From Nitrospira sp. (GTDB lineage Bacteria; Nitrospirota; Nitrospiria; Nitrospirales; Nitrospiraceae), in assembly GCA_029194535.1 (NCBI GenBank), contig JARFXR010000001.1, forward strand, positions 1,248,721-1,312,720: DNA of 64,000 nt, given 5' to 3'. Of the stretch, positions 25,999-34,538 are shown piece after piece. The stretch's first letter is position 1, and each line of letters opens with the position of its first letter. The position numbers were made by a program, and so were the translations under genes. Below the pieces are notes generated by a model that ran no database searches, had not been told where the DNA came from, and saw only the letters and a program-made list of their open reading frames with translations.

Positions 25999-26282
25999 CG
26001 ACACTTGATCTTTGCCGGAACAAGATGCTTCGAATCGATACCGGGAAACCAGTCAGCCTGCATTTCGATCACCATCGCGTGATCCGGGACGATGACTACA
26101 GCGGGCAATATCAGCCGATCGAATACAGTAGCCGGTTCGACGATCAGTGGCGGCTATCCCTGGAGCGTCGGGTGGGCTTTTGCCGGCACACCGATTTTAC
26201 CCTCTGTTGGGGTGTCGTGATGCTGAATCAGGACGAGCCGCACAAGTGCGCCTATCACATGCTGGGGCGAAAAACGGGATGA
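25995..26282 (+). pseudogene. Small 95-codon frame, probable remnant of a larger glycan gene
   Basis: 95 codons from ATG 25995, which overlaps the previous stop as an ATGA. The first part (HFDHHRVIRDDD, QPIEYSSRFDDQWRLSLER, GFCRHTDF) looks like the N-terminus of a larger enzyme, and the last part (EPHKCAYHMLGRKTG) like the C-terminus of one, with nothing resembling a catalytic core between. The simplest reading is an internal deletion of a methyltransferase-like gene. It could instead be a genuine small protein, since the coupling to the upstream gene is intact. I do not recognise a family with confidence. Confidence 0.4.
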
Positions 26283-26334
26283 TGCGGCAGGGGCGTACCG
26301 ACCTTCACCGATTCGACCGAGGAGACCGTTGACC

Positions 26335-27330
26335 ATGTTGTCGTCCTGGTTGTCCATTCCCTCACGAGTGTACCGGCGTTTCCGCGGCGGTGCGGCGGCG
26401 CGGGAGTGTATCCACGAATACTACGCGAGGCGACCGGACAGTGAGGCCCAATTGCGGCAAGAGGTGCGGTTCGCCGCGGCCTGCGGTGGAGAATATGCGG
26501 AGAACATCGTCCGTGAGTTGGGGCGCCGAATCGGGCCGGCGCCGGATCTTTCGTCGCTGTCGGTGCTCGAATTGGGCCCCGGAATCAACTTCGGCGCCTC
26601 GCTGGTTTGCGCCATGTTGGGCGCGCGGGTGACCGTCTTCGACAAATATCTCGTGGAATGGCACGAGGCCTACCACCCGCGGTTCTACCGGCTGCTGCGG
26701 GCGGAGTTGGAGGCAGCCGAGCGGCCGTTCGACCTGCGCCTTCTCGACCGGGTCATCACGGAATGCCGCCATCCGGCCGGGGTGATCGAGGCCGGACGCG
26801 GGGATCTCGGCTCCGGCCGGCTCGACCTCGCGACCGGCTCCTTCGACGCGATCGTCTCAAACGCCGCGCTGGAACACGTCGCGGACGTGCCGAAGCTTTG
26901 CGCCGAGTTGTGGCGCGTCACCCGCCCGGGCGGGGTGGGCATTCACCAGATCGATTTTCGCGACCATTCGAATGACCGGCGTCCATTGGATTTCCTCGCC
27001 GTGTCGGACGACCGGTATGCGCGCACGTTCGTCGGCGGGCAGGGCGGCGGCGGCAACCGCGTCCGGCCCTCGGAATTCCGTGCCGCATTCAGGGAAGCGG
27101 GATTCGACGTGATCCGCTTCGAGCCCAACTGTTTCGCCGACGGCGCCTACGTCGAGGCCGTTCGTCCGGGCCTGCTGCCTCGGTACGCGTCTCTCTCCGT
27201 CGAGGAGTTGCGGGTCGTGGGGGGGCGGATTTTTCTCAAACGACCAAACGAGGAACAGGGCCTGGTTGGTCCTCACGGCGCGGCCTCCGTGCCGGGCGGA
27301 GTGGGGAGCGCTCTCTCACAATGGACCTGA
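26335..27330 (+). CDS. Class I SAM-dependent methyltransferase
   Basis: 331 residues from ATG 26335, with GGAG upstream. Motif I appears as LSVLELGPGINFGASLVCAM, followed by ARVTVFDKYLVEWHEAY; the acidic residue after VFD would bind the ribose of SAM. DAIVSNAALEHVADVPKLCA and VTRPGGVGIHQIDFRDHS are the typical downstream motifs, and FDVIRFEPNCFADGAYVE the C-terminal part. GC-rich again, unlike the three preceding frames. It overlaps the double-methyltransferase gene by 10 bases. Substrate probably a glycan hydroxyl or carboxyl. Confidence 0.8.
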   Translation: MLSSWLSIPSRVYRRFRGGAAARECIHEYYARRPDSEAQLRQEVRFAAACGGEYAENIVRELGRRIGPAPDLSSLSVLELGPGINFGASLVCAMLGARVTVFDKYLVEWHEAYHPRFYRLLRAELEAAERPFDLRLLDRVITECRHPAGVIEAGRGDLGSGRLDLATGSFDAIVSNAALEHVADVPKLCAELWRVTRPGGVGIHQIDFRDHSNDRRPLDFLAVSDDRYARTFVGGQGGGGNRVRPSEFRAAFREAGFDVIRFEPNCFADGAYVEAVRPGLLPRYASLSVEELRVVGGRIFLKRPNEEQGLVGPHGAASVPGGVGSALSQWT

Positions 27331-29150
27331 TGAACATCATGCGGCCGTCGATGACGCTTGATGAGCTGTATGAACAGCTTCTGACGACCTACGCCGACCT
27401 GGGCTACCAGCGTGAATTGGTCAGCCATTGGGCGCTTCCCGGCCGTGACTTCCGTCGACTCCTGGCGGAGATCGAGGAAGCGGCTCCGCTGCGGCTCCTC
27501 GAAGTGGGCACGTTCGTGGGATTGTCGACGCTGGCGATGGCGTTCAAGACGGGAGAGAGCGCGGTGATCCACACCGTGGATCCCAACTTTCCCCTGCAGG
27601 TCGAGCTTCAGGCGATGCAGACCCAGAGCCGGGAGGCCGACCTCACGGTCCGGTCCCAAGCGCTCGCGCGCGAAGCGGCCGAACGCTTGGGGCTGGCCCA
27701 TAAGATCGTATTCCACGCCGGAGGATTTTCCACTCCCGCGACCTTCGCCTCGACCAAGACCGATCCGGCCCATACGACCCCGGTCGTCGGGCCGGATGTT
27801 TGCCGGTCGCACGGCCCCTTCGATCTCATCTTCATCGACGGCCTGCACTACAGCGACGCGGTCCTGGAGGATCTGCGGCTGGCGAGGCCTCATCTGCGGC
27901 CCGGCGGCCGGATCGTCCTGCATGATGTGATCGGTTGCTGGGGGTCAAACGTGCGTCGGGCCGTTTACCAGTTCCTGGCCGAAACGCCGGGATTGACCTT
28001 TCGGCACGCACGCTACGCCGACCTCTACGAGGCGATCGGGGTGATCGAACAGGCCACCGATCGTCCGGGCGCATCCGTTCCGGCGGCGACCGAACAGCCG
28101 GCCGGCTCCGGTCTCTTCGAGCAACCGGGATTCGCCGAGCACCTTGCGGCCGTCGTCTACAACCTCTGCCGGCCCGCGAGCGTGATCTGTCTCGGTCCCG
28201 ACAAAGGAGGGCTGCTGGCGCAGTTGGGTCGCTGTGGGGTGGAGCATCTGATCGGCGTCGGGAAAGAGACTCCCCCGATCAAACAGCATGCCGGGTCGCT
28301 TCGTTGGGAGGCGTTCGATTACCGATCGGTCTATCGGCCTCGTGCGCGCGTGGACCTGTGCCTGTGTGTCACGGACGAGCACGATCTCCGCGCGACGTCC
28401 TACCGGGATCTGGTTGCATCCTGCGCGGTCACCAGCGACACGGTCCTGTTCTGTTCGACCCCGCCGGGTGAAGCGGTGACCGCCGGGCATGACGCCTTGC
28501 CGATCGAAAGTTGGGTGCGCGAGTTCTGGAAGCACGGCTATCGCTTCCACGACGTCGTCCGCCCGAGTTTCGAGCCGCTGCGGTTCGGAAATTCCCCTGC
28601 GCCGGTCTACGACGTGCGCTCGACGGAGCTGGCGAACCTCTATCTGGTCCGCCGCGACCCCTCGCCGCGGCCCTGGTCCGACGAGGCGGTGGAGGTTGTG
28701 CTGGTGGAAAAGGAGCGGCGCATCGAAGACCTCACCCTCCAGGGCCTGTTCAGCGACGTCGCCCTCCGGCACGCGTTGGAGGAATCCCACGCGGCGCAGC
28801 AATGGATCGCGGAGAGAGATCGCCGGTTGCTGGCGCAGGAACAGACGATCGCCGATCGCCAGGAACTGGTCAGGCAAGGCGAGGCGTCGGTACGCGTGCT
28901 GGAGGGGATGCTGGCCCGTTCCAGCGCGTTGGTGCAGGAACAGGAAAGGGTGATCGCACAAGAGCGGCAGGAGACGGCCGAGTGCGAACGGCAGATCGCG
29001 GAGCAGGGGCGAGTCATCGCCGAGCAGGGGCGCGTCATCGACGGGATCGAGCAGAGCCTGGAGTACCGCGTGGCGTTGCGCCTGGGCCGGTACCCCAGGC
29101 TCCTGCGGTTGGCCGTGCGATGTTGGCGCGCTCTCTTTCGCCGGCAGTAG
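27321..29150 (+). CDS. Double methyltransferase-like protein with C-terminal coiled coil (WbdD-like architecture)
   Basis: 609 residues. Region ~50-245 is a Methyltransf_24-type domain: LRLLEVGTFVGLSTLAMAF, IHTVDPNFPLQ, and DLIFIDGLHYSDAVLEDL then LRPGGRIVLHDVIG. Region ~265-445 looks like a second Rossmann-type domain (VYNLCRPASVICLGPDKGG, VDLCLCVTDEHDL), without a clear motif I. Region ~456-580 is strongly heptadic, Glu/Gln/Arg-rich (EQGRVIAEQGRVID is an exact-looking seven-residue repeat), predicted coiled coil. The final ~25 residues are basic and amphipathic (YPRLLRLAVRCWRALF), suited to membrane attachment. E. coli WbdD caps ABC-exported O-antigen and uses a coiled coil as a length ruler; this protein, five genes after wzt, may do the same. 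Confidence 0.7.
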   Translation: MDLMNIMRPSMTLDELYEQLLTTYADLGYQRELVSHWALPGRDFRRLLAEIEEAAPLRLLEVGTFVGLSTLAMAFKTGESAVIHTVDPNFPLQVELQAMQTQSREADLTVRSQALAREAAERLGLAHKIVFHAGGFSTPATFASTKTDPAHTTPVVGPDVCRSHGPFDLIFIDGLHYSDAVLEDLRLARPHLRPGGRIVLHDVIGCWGSNVRRAVYQFLAETPGLTFRHARYADLYEAIGVIEQATDRPGASVPAATEQPAGSGLFEQPGFAEHLAAVVYNLCRPASVICLGPDKGGLLAQLGRCGVEHLIGVGKETPPIKQHAGSLRWEAFDYRSVYRPRARVDLCLCVTDEHDLRATSYRDLVASCAVTSDTVLFCSTPPGEAVTAGHDALPIESWVREFWKHGYRFHDVVRPSFEPLRFGNSPAPVYDVRSTELANLYLVRRDPSPRPWSDEAVEVVLVEKERRIEDLTLQGLFSDVALRHALEESHAAQQWIAERDRRLLAQEQTIADRQELVRQGEASVRVLEGMLARSSALVQEQERVIAQERQETAECERQIAEQGRVIAEQGRVIDGIEQSLEYRVALRLGRYPRLLRLAVRCWRALFRRQ

Positions 29151-29190
29151 GAGCCATGGAGAGCACATTCATGACAGATGGAGATGTTTC

Positions 29191-31047
29191 ATGTGCGGCA
29201 TAGCCGGCGTAATCGATCACGGAGCAGGATTCGGACCGCAGCGGCTGCGGGAGATCGTCACCGCGATGCGGGATACCATGGTACATCGGGGACCGGACGA
29301 TGCCGGCCTTTGGATCGAGCCGGACGGCTCCTGCGCCCTGGCGCATCGGCGGCTCTCGATTCTGGACCTGACCGCGGAGGGGCGGCAGCCGATGGCCGAC
29401 CCGGACGGTTCGGTGGTCGTCACGTTCAACGGCGAGATCTATAACTTCCAGTCGATCCGCGCGGTGCTCGAGCGGCAGGGCCGCCGGTTCCATTCCAGGA
29501 CCGATACGGAGGTGCTGCCCCATCTGTTCGATGGGCTGGATCCGCGGCGGCTCGCCGAGCTGGACGGGATGTTCGCGTTCGGCTGCTGGCACCGCGCGCA
29601 GCGCCGGCTCTTGTTGGCACGGGATCCGTTCGGCAAGAAGCCGCTGTACTACGCGGCGGGAGCCGGCTGGTTTGCATTCGCGTCGGAACTGCAGGCGCTG
29701 CGCTGCGTGCCGGGATTCGACGACGGCATCGACGAGGATGCGCTGGCTCTGTATCTGCTTCTGCAATACATTCCCGCGCCCTGGACCATCTTCCGGAGCG
29801 CCAGAAAACTGCCGCCCGGCTCCTATCTGTCGGCGGATTTTTCAGGCCGCTCCGTCCCCGAGCCCCTCGTGCGGCGGTATACGACGTTCGACGCATGCGA
29901 GGCGCCGGTCTCGCTGCCGAGGTCGTCCGAGGACCGCGAGGCGGCATTGCGGCGTCTGGTGCTGGAGGCGGTGGAAAAACGGCTGATCAGCGATGTGCCC
30001 TTGGGGGCCTTTCTGTCGGGCGGCGTCGATTCCTCGCTGGTCGTCGCGATGATCACCCGAGAACTCGGACGCCCGATCCAGACCTTCTCCATCGGCTTCG
30101 AAGGCACCGAGGACACGGAACATGTCTTTGCCAGACAGGTTGCAGCCCATCTTGGGACCGATCATCACGAGCAGCTCGTGACTCCCGATGCGGTCGCGCT
30201 GGTGGAGGATGTCGCCGCCATGCTGGACGAGCCGAACGGCGATACGAGTTGCCTGCCGACATACCTCCTCTGCCGCTACACGAGGCAATTCGTGACGGCC
30301 GCCGTGTCCGGAGACGGAGGCGATGAAATGTTCGGCGGCTACGGACGGTATCGCGACACGTTGCTGGAAGCGGGAGACTGGCTCGGCCGGCTCCGCCGCA
30401 GCGTCCGCGAGCGACGCTGGAGCAGTTCGGCCGATGCCTATCTGTCGCCCCGATGGCTCATGTTCCAGCCGGAGCAGGTGGCGGAGCTGCTCGGCGGGCT
30501 CTCGCCGATGCTCGAGCAGCAGATCCAAGAGTGGCGGGATCAGCTGAACGATCCACGGCGGCCTCTGATTCATCGCATGCGGAATCTGGATGTGGCGACC
30601 TATCTGCCGGGCGCGGTCTTGGGAAAAGTCGACCGGATGAGTATGCAGGTGTCGCTGGAGGTCCGGTGCCCGTTGCTCGACCGCCAAGTGGCGCAGTTCG
30701 CCCAATCGCTGTCGGCCGCCGATTGCTGGCGCGCCCCGCAGGACACCAAGCGGATTCTGAAGCGGCTGGCCTCGCGCTATCTGCCCGAGCCCTGGGTGAA
30801 GAGAAAGAAGATGGGATTCGGCCTGCCCGCGAGCGCCTGGTCCCGGGACGAAATGTTGAGCCTGGCCGGCGACCTCATCCTTGCGCCGTCGGGTCAGCTC
30901 GCGGGACTCACGGATCGGGCAGCCTTGCGTCGATTGGTCGAACGGCAACGGTTCCCCGGTTGTTTTTCCATCTATCGGGTCTGGCCTCTGCTCATTCTGG
31001 AATTATGGCTTCGCAAGAGTCGAGATCGAGCCCTTTCGGCGGTCTAG
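29191..31047 (+). CDS. asnB: Asparagine synthase-like glutamine amidotransferase (AsnB family), copy 1
   Basis: 618 residues. Starts MCGIAGVID with the nucleophilic Cys2 of class II glutamine amidotransferases; VHRGPDDAG, AHRRLSILDL, and FNGEIYNFQSIRAVL complete the glutaminase domain (~1-210). The synthetase domain has the PP-loop SGGVDSS at 276-282, SGDGGDEMFGGYGRY, and KVDRMSMQVSLEVRCPLLD. In polysaccharide loci such enzymes often amidate uronic acids on sugar nucleotides or glycans, as WbpS is proposed to do in Pseudomonas O-antigens. It follows the coiled-coil protein gene by 40 bases. Confidence 0.9.
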   Translation: MCGIAGVIDHGAGFGPQRLREIVTAMRDTMVHRGPDDAGLWIEPDGSCALAHRRLSILDLTAEGRQPMADPDGSVVVTFNGEIYNFQSIRAVLERQGRRFHSRTDTEVLPHLFDGLDPRRLAELDGMFAFGCWHRAQRRLLLARDPFGKKPLYYAAGAGWFAFASELQALRCVPGFDDGIDEDALALYLLLQYIPAPWTIFRSARKLPPGSYLSADFSGRSVPEPLVRRYTTFDACEAPVSLPRSSEDREAALRRLVLEAVEKRLISDVPLGAFLSGGVDSSLVVAMITRELGRPIQTFSIGFEGTEDTEHVFARQVAAHLGTDHHEQLVTPDAVALVEDVAAMLDEPNGDTSCLPTYLLCRYTRQFVTAAVSGDGGDEMFGGYGRYRDTLLEAGDWLGRLRRSVRERRWSSSADAYLSPRWLMFQPEQVAELLGGLSPMLEQQIQEWRDQLNDPRRPLIHRMRNLDVATYLPGAVLGKVDRMSMQVSLEVRCPLLDRQVAQFAQSLSAADCWRAPQDTKRILKRLASRYLPEPWVKRKKMGFGLPASAWSRDEMLSLAGDLILAPSGQLAGLTDRAALRRLVERQRFPGCFSIYRVWPLLILELWLRKSRDRALSAV

Positions 31048-31079
31048 CGCCGGCGGATCGGCGATCCGGGCGAGCGCGC

Positions 31080-32237
31080 ATGAGGAAGACCGCAGAGCGA
31101 CCGGTGCGGTGGCTCTTCCTCACGAGATCGCTCAATTGCGGCGGCAGTCAGCGCCAGCTCGTCGAGTTGGTGAGGAGCCTGGCGAAACGGAACGTCTCCG
31201 TCGCGGTGGCCACGCTCTACGAGGGCGGGCCCTGGCGCGCCGAGCTGGAACGGACCGCCACGCCCGTGTTTTCGCTCGATAAACAGACGCGGTGGGACCT
31301 CCTGTCGTGCCTCACCCGACTGGTGAAGCTGGTTCGCCGAATTCGTCCCACCGTGGTGCACGGCTATCTCGGCACGGCCAACATTCTGGCGTTGCTGGCC
31401 AAGCTGGCGGTTCCTTCCGTGACGGTCGTGTGGGGGATTCGCGCGAGCAACATGGACTTGGGGCGCTACGGATGGCTCGATCGCGTGCTCTATCGGCTCG
31501 AGTCGCGACTCTCCCGCTTCTGCGACCTCATCATCGTGAATTCCGAGAGTGGGGTGAAGTATGCCGTGGCGCAGGGATTTCCTGCGGAGAAGATGCTGTG
31601 CATCCCGAACGGCATCGATACGGAACGGTTCAAGCCGGATGCCGCGGCCGGCCGCCGGTTCCGTCGCAGCCAGGGCATAGAAGATGACGTGCCTCTGATC
31701 GGCTTGATCGGGCGCATCGATCCGATGAAGGGCCACCGGACCTTCCTGACGGCCGCCGCCTCGTTGATCGCCGCCGGCGGGAACGCTCGTTTCGTCTGTG
31801 TCGGGGACGGGAATGCGCGATTGAAGAAGGATCTGCGCGCGCAGGCCGACCGGCTCGGACTCGCCGGCCTGGTCAGCTGGCTGGATGAGCATGATCCGAT
31901 CGAAGACGTCTACAATGGGCTCGATCTCCTGACGTCCAGCTCGTCCTATGGTGAGGGGTTCTCCAATGCGGTCGCCGAGGCGATGGCGTGCGGGCGCGCC
32001 TGCGTGGTGACCGACGTGGGCGACTCCAGGCGGATCGTCGGAGACACAGGCCTGATCGTGCCGCCGGACCGCAGTGACGAACTGGTGTCCGCATGGCGGA
32101 GGCTCTTATCCGCGGACCGTTCGGAGCGCGCGAGTCTGGGCGGTGCGGCCCGGGAGCGGATCGTCCGGCAATTTGGATTGGATCGACTGGTCGACGCCTC
32201 GGTCAGCGCCCTCACGCTCGCCGGCTCGCTCAAGTGA
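31080..32237 (+). CDS. GT4 family glycosyltransferase
   Basis: 385 residues from ATG 31080; an upstream open frame to 30453 only shadows asnB. Opening: WLFLTRSLNCGGSQRQLVEL. Donor half: LIGRIDPMKGHRTFLTAAA, SWLDEHDPIEDVYNGLDLL, SSSYGEGFSNAVAEAMACG (intact EX7E) and VTDVGDSRRIVGDTGLIVPP. It is clearly related to the next gene's product, which shares the EGFSN and CVVTDVGD-type segments, so the pair likely arose by duplication. Sugar donor unknown. Confidence 0.87.
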   Translation: MRKTAERPVRWLFLTRSLNCGGSQRQLVELVRSLAKRNVSVAVATLYEGGPWRAELERTATPVFSLDKQTRWDLLSCLTRLVKLVRRIRPTVVHGYLGTANILALLAKLAVPSVTVVWGIRASNMDLGRYGWLDRVLYRLESRLSRFCDLIIVNSESGVKYAVAQGFPAEKMLCIPNGIDTERFKPDAAAGRRFRRSQGIEDDVPLIGLIGRIDPMKGHRTFLTAAASLIAAGGNARFVCVGDGNARLKKDLRAQADRLGLAGLVSWLDEHDPIEDVYNGLDLLTSSSSYGEGFSNAVAEAMACGRACVVTDVGDSRRIVGDTGLIVPPDRSDELVSAWRRLLSADRSERASLGGAARERIVRQFGLDRLVDASVSALTLAGSLK

Positions 32238-32359
32238 AATCCCTCACAAGGGAATCCACCAGGCCTTCGCGCAAGCTTCACGATTCTCAGCTGATGCGAC
32301 GAAGAGCCGGCCGCGCCGCGCTGGGATGAAAATCAACGAAGCAAGGGGTTTCCCCAGTG

Positions 32360-33529
32360 ATGCCCAATGCTCACAACCGTTATGGTCAATTTCGCATGAT
32401 TCGCATCGTCCATATCATTTCTAATCTCGAGGTCGGCGGGGCCGAGCTGATGCTCGCCCAGCTGGTCACAGGGATGGATCGAGGTCGATTCCACAACACC
32501 GTCATCTCGCTGACAGACCGGGGACAGTTGGCGGATCGGATCGAGTCCTCCGGCATCGTGGTTCATTCGCTCGGAATGAAGCGCGGCCGTCCCGACATGG
32601 CCTCGCTGCCCAAGCTGATCCGGTCGCTGCGGGCGGCGCAGCCCACCATCATGCAGAGCTGGCTCTACCATGCCGATTTGATCAGTCTCCTCGCCGCCCG
32701 CTTCATTAAGTCGACCAGACTTGTGTGGAACATCCGCTGCTCGGACATGCAGCTCAAGTACTATCCGTTCCAAACCCGTTGTGTGCGGCAGATGCTCTGC
32801 TGGTGCTCGCGCATACCGGTGGCCATCGTCACGAACAGCGAGGCGGGCAAACGGATCCACGAGAGGTTCGGCTACCGGCCGCGGCGTTGGGCCTATATCC
32901 CGAACGGATTCGACACGAACCGGTTCCGTCCAGACCCGGTGGCGGCCCGCAAACTGCGCGACGAACTGGCCCTGCCGGACGACGCCAGAATCGTGGCGCT
33001 GATTGCGCGCTGCGATCCGATGAAGGATCACGCCACCTTCCTCGAGGCCGCCAAGCGGATCGTCAGGCTCCGTCCCACGGTGCACTTTCTGCTGGCCGGT
33101 AAACAGACGCATATGCTGGGTCCGGAGGTGGCGCGGGCCGGGTTGGATGACCATGTCCATGTCCTTGGGTTGCGGCACGACATCGACCGGCTGTTCGCCG
33201 GAGCCGACGTCGCCTGTCTTACGTCCGCGTTCGGCGAAGGGTTCTCCAACGTGCTGGGCGAGGCCATGGCCTGCGGGGTCCCCTGCGTCACGACGGATGT
33301 CGGCGACGCCAGAATGATCGTCGACAATACCGGCCTCGTGGTGCCGCCCAGGGATCCGGGAGCGCTGGCTTCCGCCGTCATCAATCTGATCGACCGGGAC
33401 GCGGCCGCCCGCGTTGCCTTGGGAACCGCCGCCCGCGCGCGGATCCAGTCCCGCTATTCCCTCACCAGCGTGATCAATGCCTACCAGGCGTTCTACGCCG
33501 AGATCTGTAACGACCCGGCCGTGGCCTGA
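32360..33529 (+). CDS. GT4 family glycosyltransferase
   Basis: 389 residues from ATG 32360, preceded by AAGGGG; an in-frame GTG is at 32357, and ATG 32396 (MIRIVHII) is an alternative. Opening: IISNLEVGGAELMLAQLV. Donor half: LIARCDPMKDHATFLEAAK, TSAFGEGFSNVLGEAMACGVP with an intact EX7E, and TTDVGDARMIVDNTGLVVPP. Related to the enzyme encoded at 31080. It is the last gene before the toxin-antitoxin insertion; the first intergenic repeat begins 6 bases after its stop codon. Confidence 0.87.
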   Translation: MPNAHNRYGQFRMIRIVHIISNLEVGGAELMLAQLVTGMDRGRFHNTVISLTDRGQLADRIESSGIVVHSLGMKRGRPDMASLPKLIRSLRAAQPTIMQSWLYHADLISLLAARFIKSTRLVWNIRCSDMQLKYYPFQTRCVRQMLCWCSRIPVAIVTNSEAGKRIHERFGYRPRRWAYIPNGFDTNRFRPDPVAARKLRDELALPDDARIVALIARCDPMKDHATFLEAAKRIVRLRPTVHFLLAGKQTHMLGPEVARAGLDDHVHVLGLRHDIDRLFAGADVACLTSAFGEGFSNVLGEAMACGVPCVTTDVGDARMIVDNTGLVVPPRDPGALASAVINLIDRDAAARVALGTAARARIQSRYSLTSVINAYQAFYAEICNDPAVA

Positions 33530-33534
33530 GAGGA

Positions 33535-33640
33535 CGGCCGGAAGATCCCTGCCATCACAGTCACTTCCAACGCGCTCTGAGTCGGGGAGAGTGGGCGGTC
33601 GGATTCCTCCCCTGTAAGTAGAAAGAGCGGATCTGTGTGC
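33535..33640. repeat. Left copy of an intergenic direct repeat
   Basis: The first 37 bases (33535-33571, starting CGGCCGGAAGATCCCTGCCA) are identical to 34412-34448. Beyond that, the copies still align imperfectly, for example GTGGGCG, TGTAAGT and GCGGA...CTGT. GGAAG...CTTCC and GGGGAG...CTCCCC can pair, so the RNA may fold. The pair of copies brackets the toxin-antitoxin module. Confidence 0.75.
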
Positions 33641-33680
33641 GTGAAGGGCGAGGCGCGCGATGGCTTGTTTTTAATGGAGG

Positions 33681-33716
33681 CTTACTATATTGTAAGGATC
33701 TGCATCTCTAGTAAGG
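33681..33716. promoter_or_regulatory. Candidate antitoxin operator
   Basis: CTTAC-TATATT-GTAAG (33681-33696) is a perfect five-base-arm dyad, and a further GTAAGG half-site lies at 33711-33716, just before the antitoxin start at 33724. The AT-rich centre overlaps a plausible -10 box. This layout is typical of autoregulated AbrB/MazE-like antitoxins. Confidence 0.5.
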
Positions 33717-33723
33717 ATGAAGG

Positions 33724-33963
33724 ATGTCCACCTCAACCCTGACCAGCAAGGGTCAAACAACCATTCCCAAGGATGTTCGCAAACGACTCAATCTTCGGCC
33801 TGGGGACCGTCTGGAATTTGTGATCGATGAGGATGGCCGTGTGCTGATGTTATCGGCAAGCATTGATGTGTCAGAGTTGGCGGGGATGCTCAAGCCCCCG
33901 GCTCGGTCGGTCAGTGTCCAGGACATGAACCGCGCGATTCGCAAACGAGGAGGCCGGCGATGA
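33724..33963 (+). CDS. vapB: AbrB/SpoVT-type antitoxin (VapB-like)
   Basis: 79 residues from ATG 33724. The N-terminal swapped-hairpin domain is seen as STLTSKGQTTIPKDVRKRL followed by GDRLEFVIDEDGRVLM, the standard AbrB/MazE DNA-binding sequence. The C-terminal tail (MLKPPARSVSVQDMNRAIRKRGGRR) would wrap the toxin. The stop overlaps the toxin start by 4 bases (ATGA), the usual coupling. It should neutralise the PIN toxin and repress the operon through the dyad upstream. Confidence 0.9.
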   Translation: MSTSTLTSKGQTTIPKDVRKRLNLRPGDRLEFVIDEDGRVLMLSASIDVSELAGMLKPPARSVSVQDMNRAIRKRGGRR

Positions 33964-34355
33964 TCGGTCTCGACACGAACGTTCTGGTCAGATACTTGGT
34001 TCAGGACGACCCAGGACAATCGCGGAGAGCCGCTCACGTGATCGCAAAGCGATGTACGCGTGATGACCCAGGGTTTATCAATCGTATCGTCCTGTGTGAA
34101 CTGGTGTGGGTGTTGGAAAGCGCCTACGGGTATTCAAAAGACATGATCGTACCTGTATTGGAAAAGCTGTTGAGGACCAGCCAGCTGAAGATTGAGGATA
34201 CGCAGTCTGCGTGGACCGCCTTTCGCGCATACCAAAAAGGGAAGGCGGACTTCGCGGATTGTCTACTGGGAACCACCAATCGGTTTGGGGGATGCGATGA
34301 GACCGTCACCTTCGATCAGGCCGCAGGCAAGCTGGAAGATTTCCAACTACTGTAG
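33960..34355 (+). CDS. vapC: PIN-domain ribonuclease toxin (VapC-like)
   Basis: 131 residues. The PIN fold acidic residues are all visible: D5 (IGLDTNVLVRYLV), E47 (VLCELVWVLE), D97/D100 (KADFADCLLG) and D119 (VTFDQAA). VapC enzymes are Mg-dependent endonucleases, many cutting tRNA or rRNA. The length is normal and the gene appears intact. Codon composition is lower in GC than the surrounding island, consistent with recent arrival. Confidence 0.92.
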   Translation: MIGLDTNVLVRYLVQDDPGQSRRAAHVIAKRCTRDDPGFINRIVLCELVWVLESAYGYSKDMIVPVLEKLLRTSQLKIEDTQSAWTAFRAYQKGKADFADCLLGTTNRFGGCDETVTFDQAAGKLEDFQLL

Positions 34356-34361
34356 CGCCGT

Positions 34362-34396
34362 GGGGTCAGGCACCCTTCCGACTGGTGCCTGACCCC
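34362..34396. terminator. Perfect 13-bp inverted repeat, possible terminator or REP-like element
   Basis: GGGGTCAGGCACC (34362-34374) and GGTGCCTGACCCC (34384-34396) pair perfectly around a 9-base loop, 6 bases after the vapC stop. Only TT follows, so it is a weak intrinsic terminator at best. Strings like GGGGTCAGGCACC also occur as dispersed repeats in many genomes, so it may be a REP-type unit instead. Confidence 0.45.
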
Positions 34397-34411
34397 TTCG
34401 AGCGTTCGCTC

Positions 34412-34538
34412 CGGCCGGAAGATCCCTGCCATCACAGTCACTTCCAACATCCCTCGCAGCCGTGTACACTGCGCCCTGGGTCGGGCTGGTGGGCGACCGG
34501 CACCTCCCGGTTGTAAGTGAGAGGGCGGAGCTGTATGC
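34412..34538. repeat. Right copy of the intergenic direct repeat
   Basis: The first 37 bases (34412-34448) match 33535-33571 exactly. About 20 extra bases including GTGTACAC (34462-34469) follow before alignment resumes with GTCGGG, GTGGGCG, TGTAAGT and GGCGGAGCTGTATGC. Identity at one end with divergence at the other suggests either a mobile repeat with two insertions or an older duplication partly homogenised. Confidence 0.75.
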
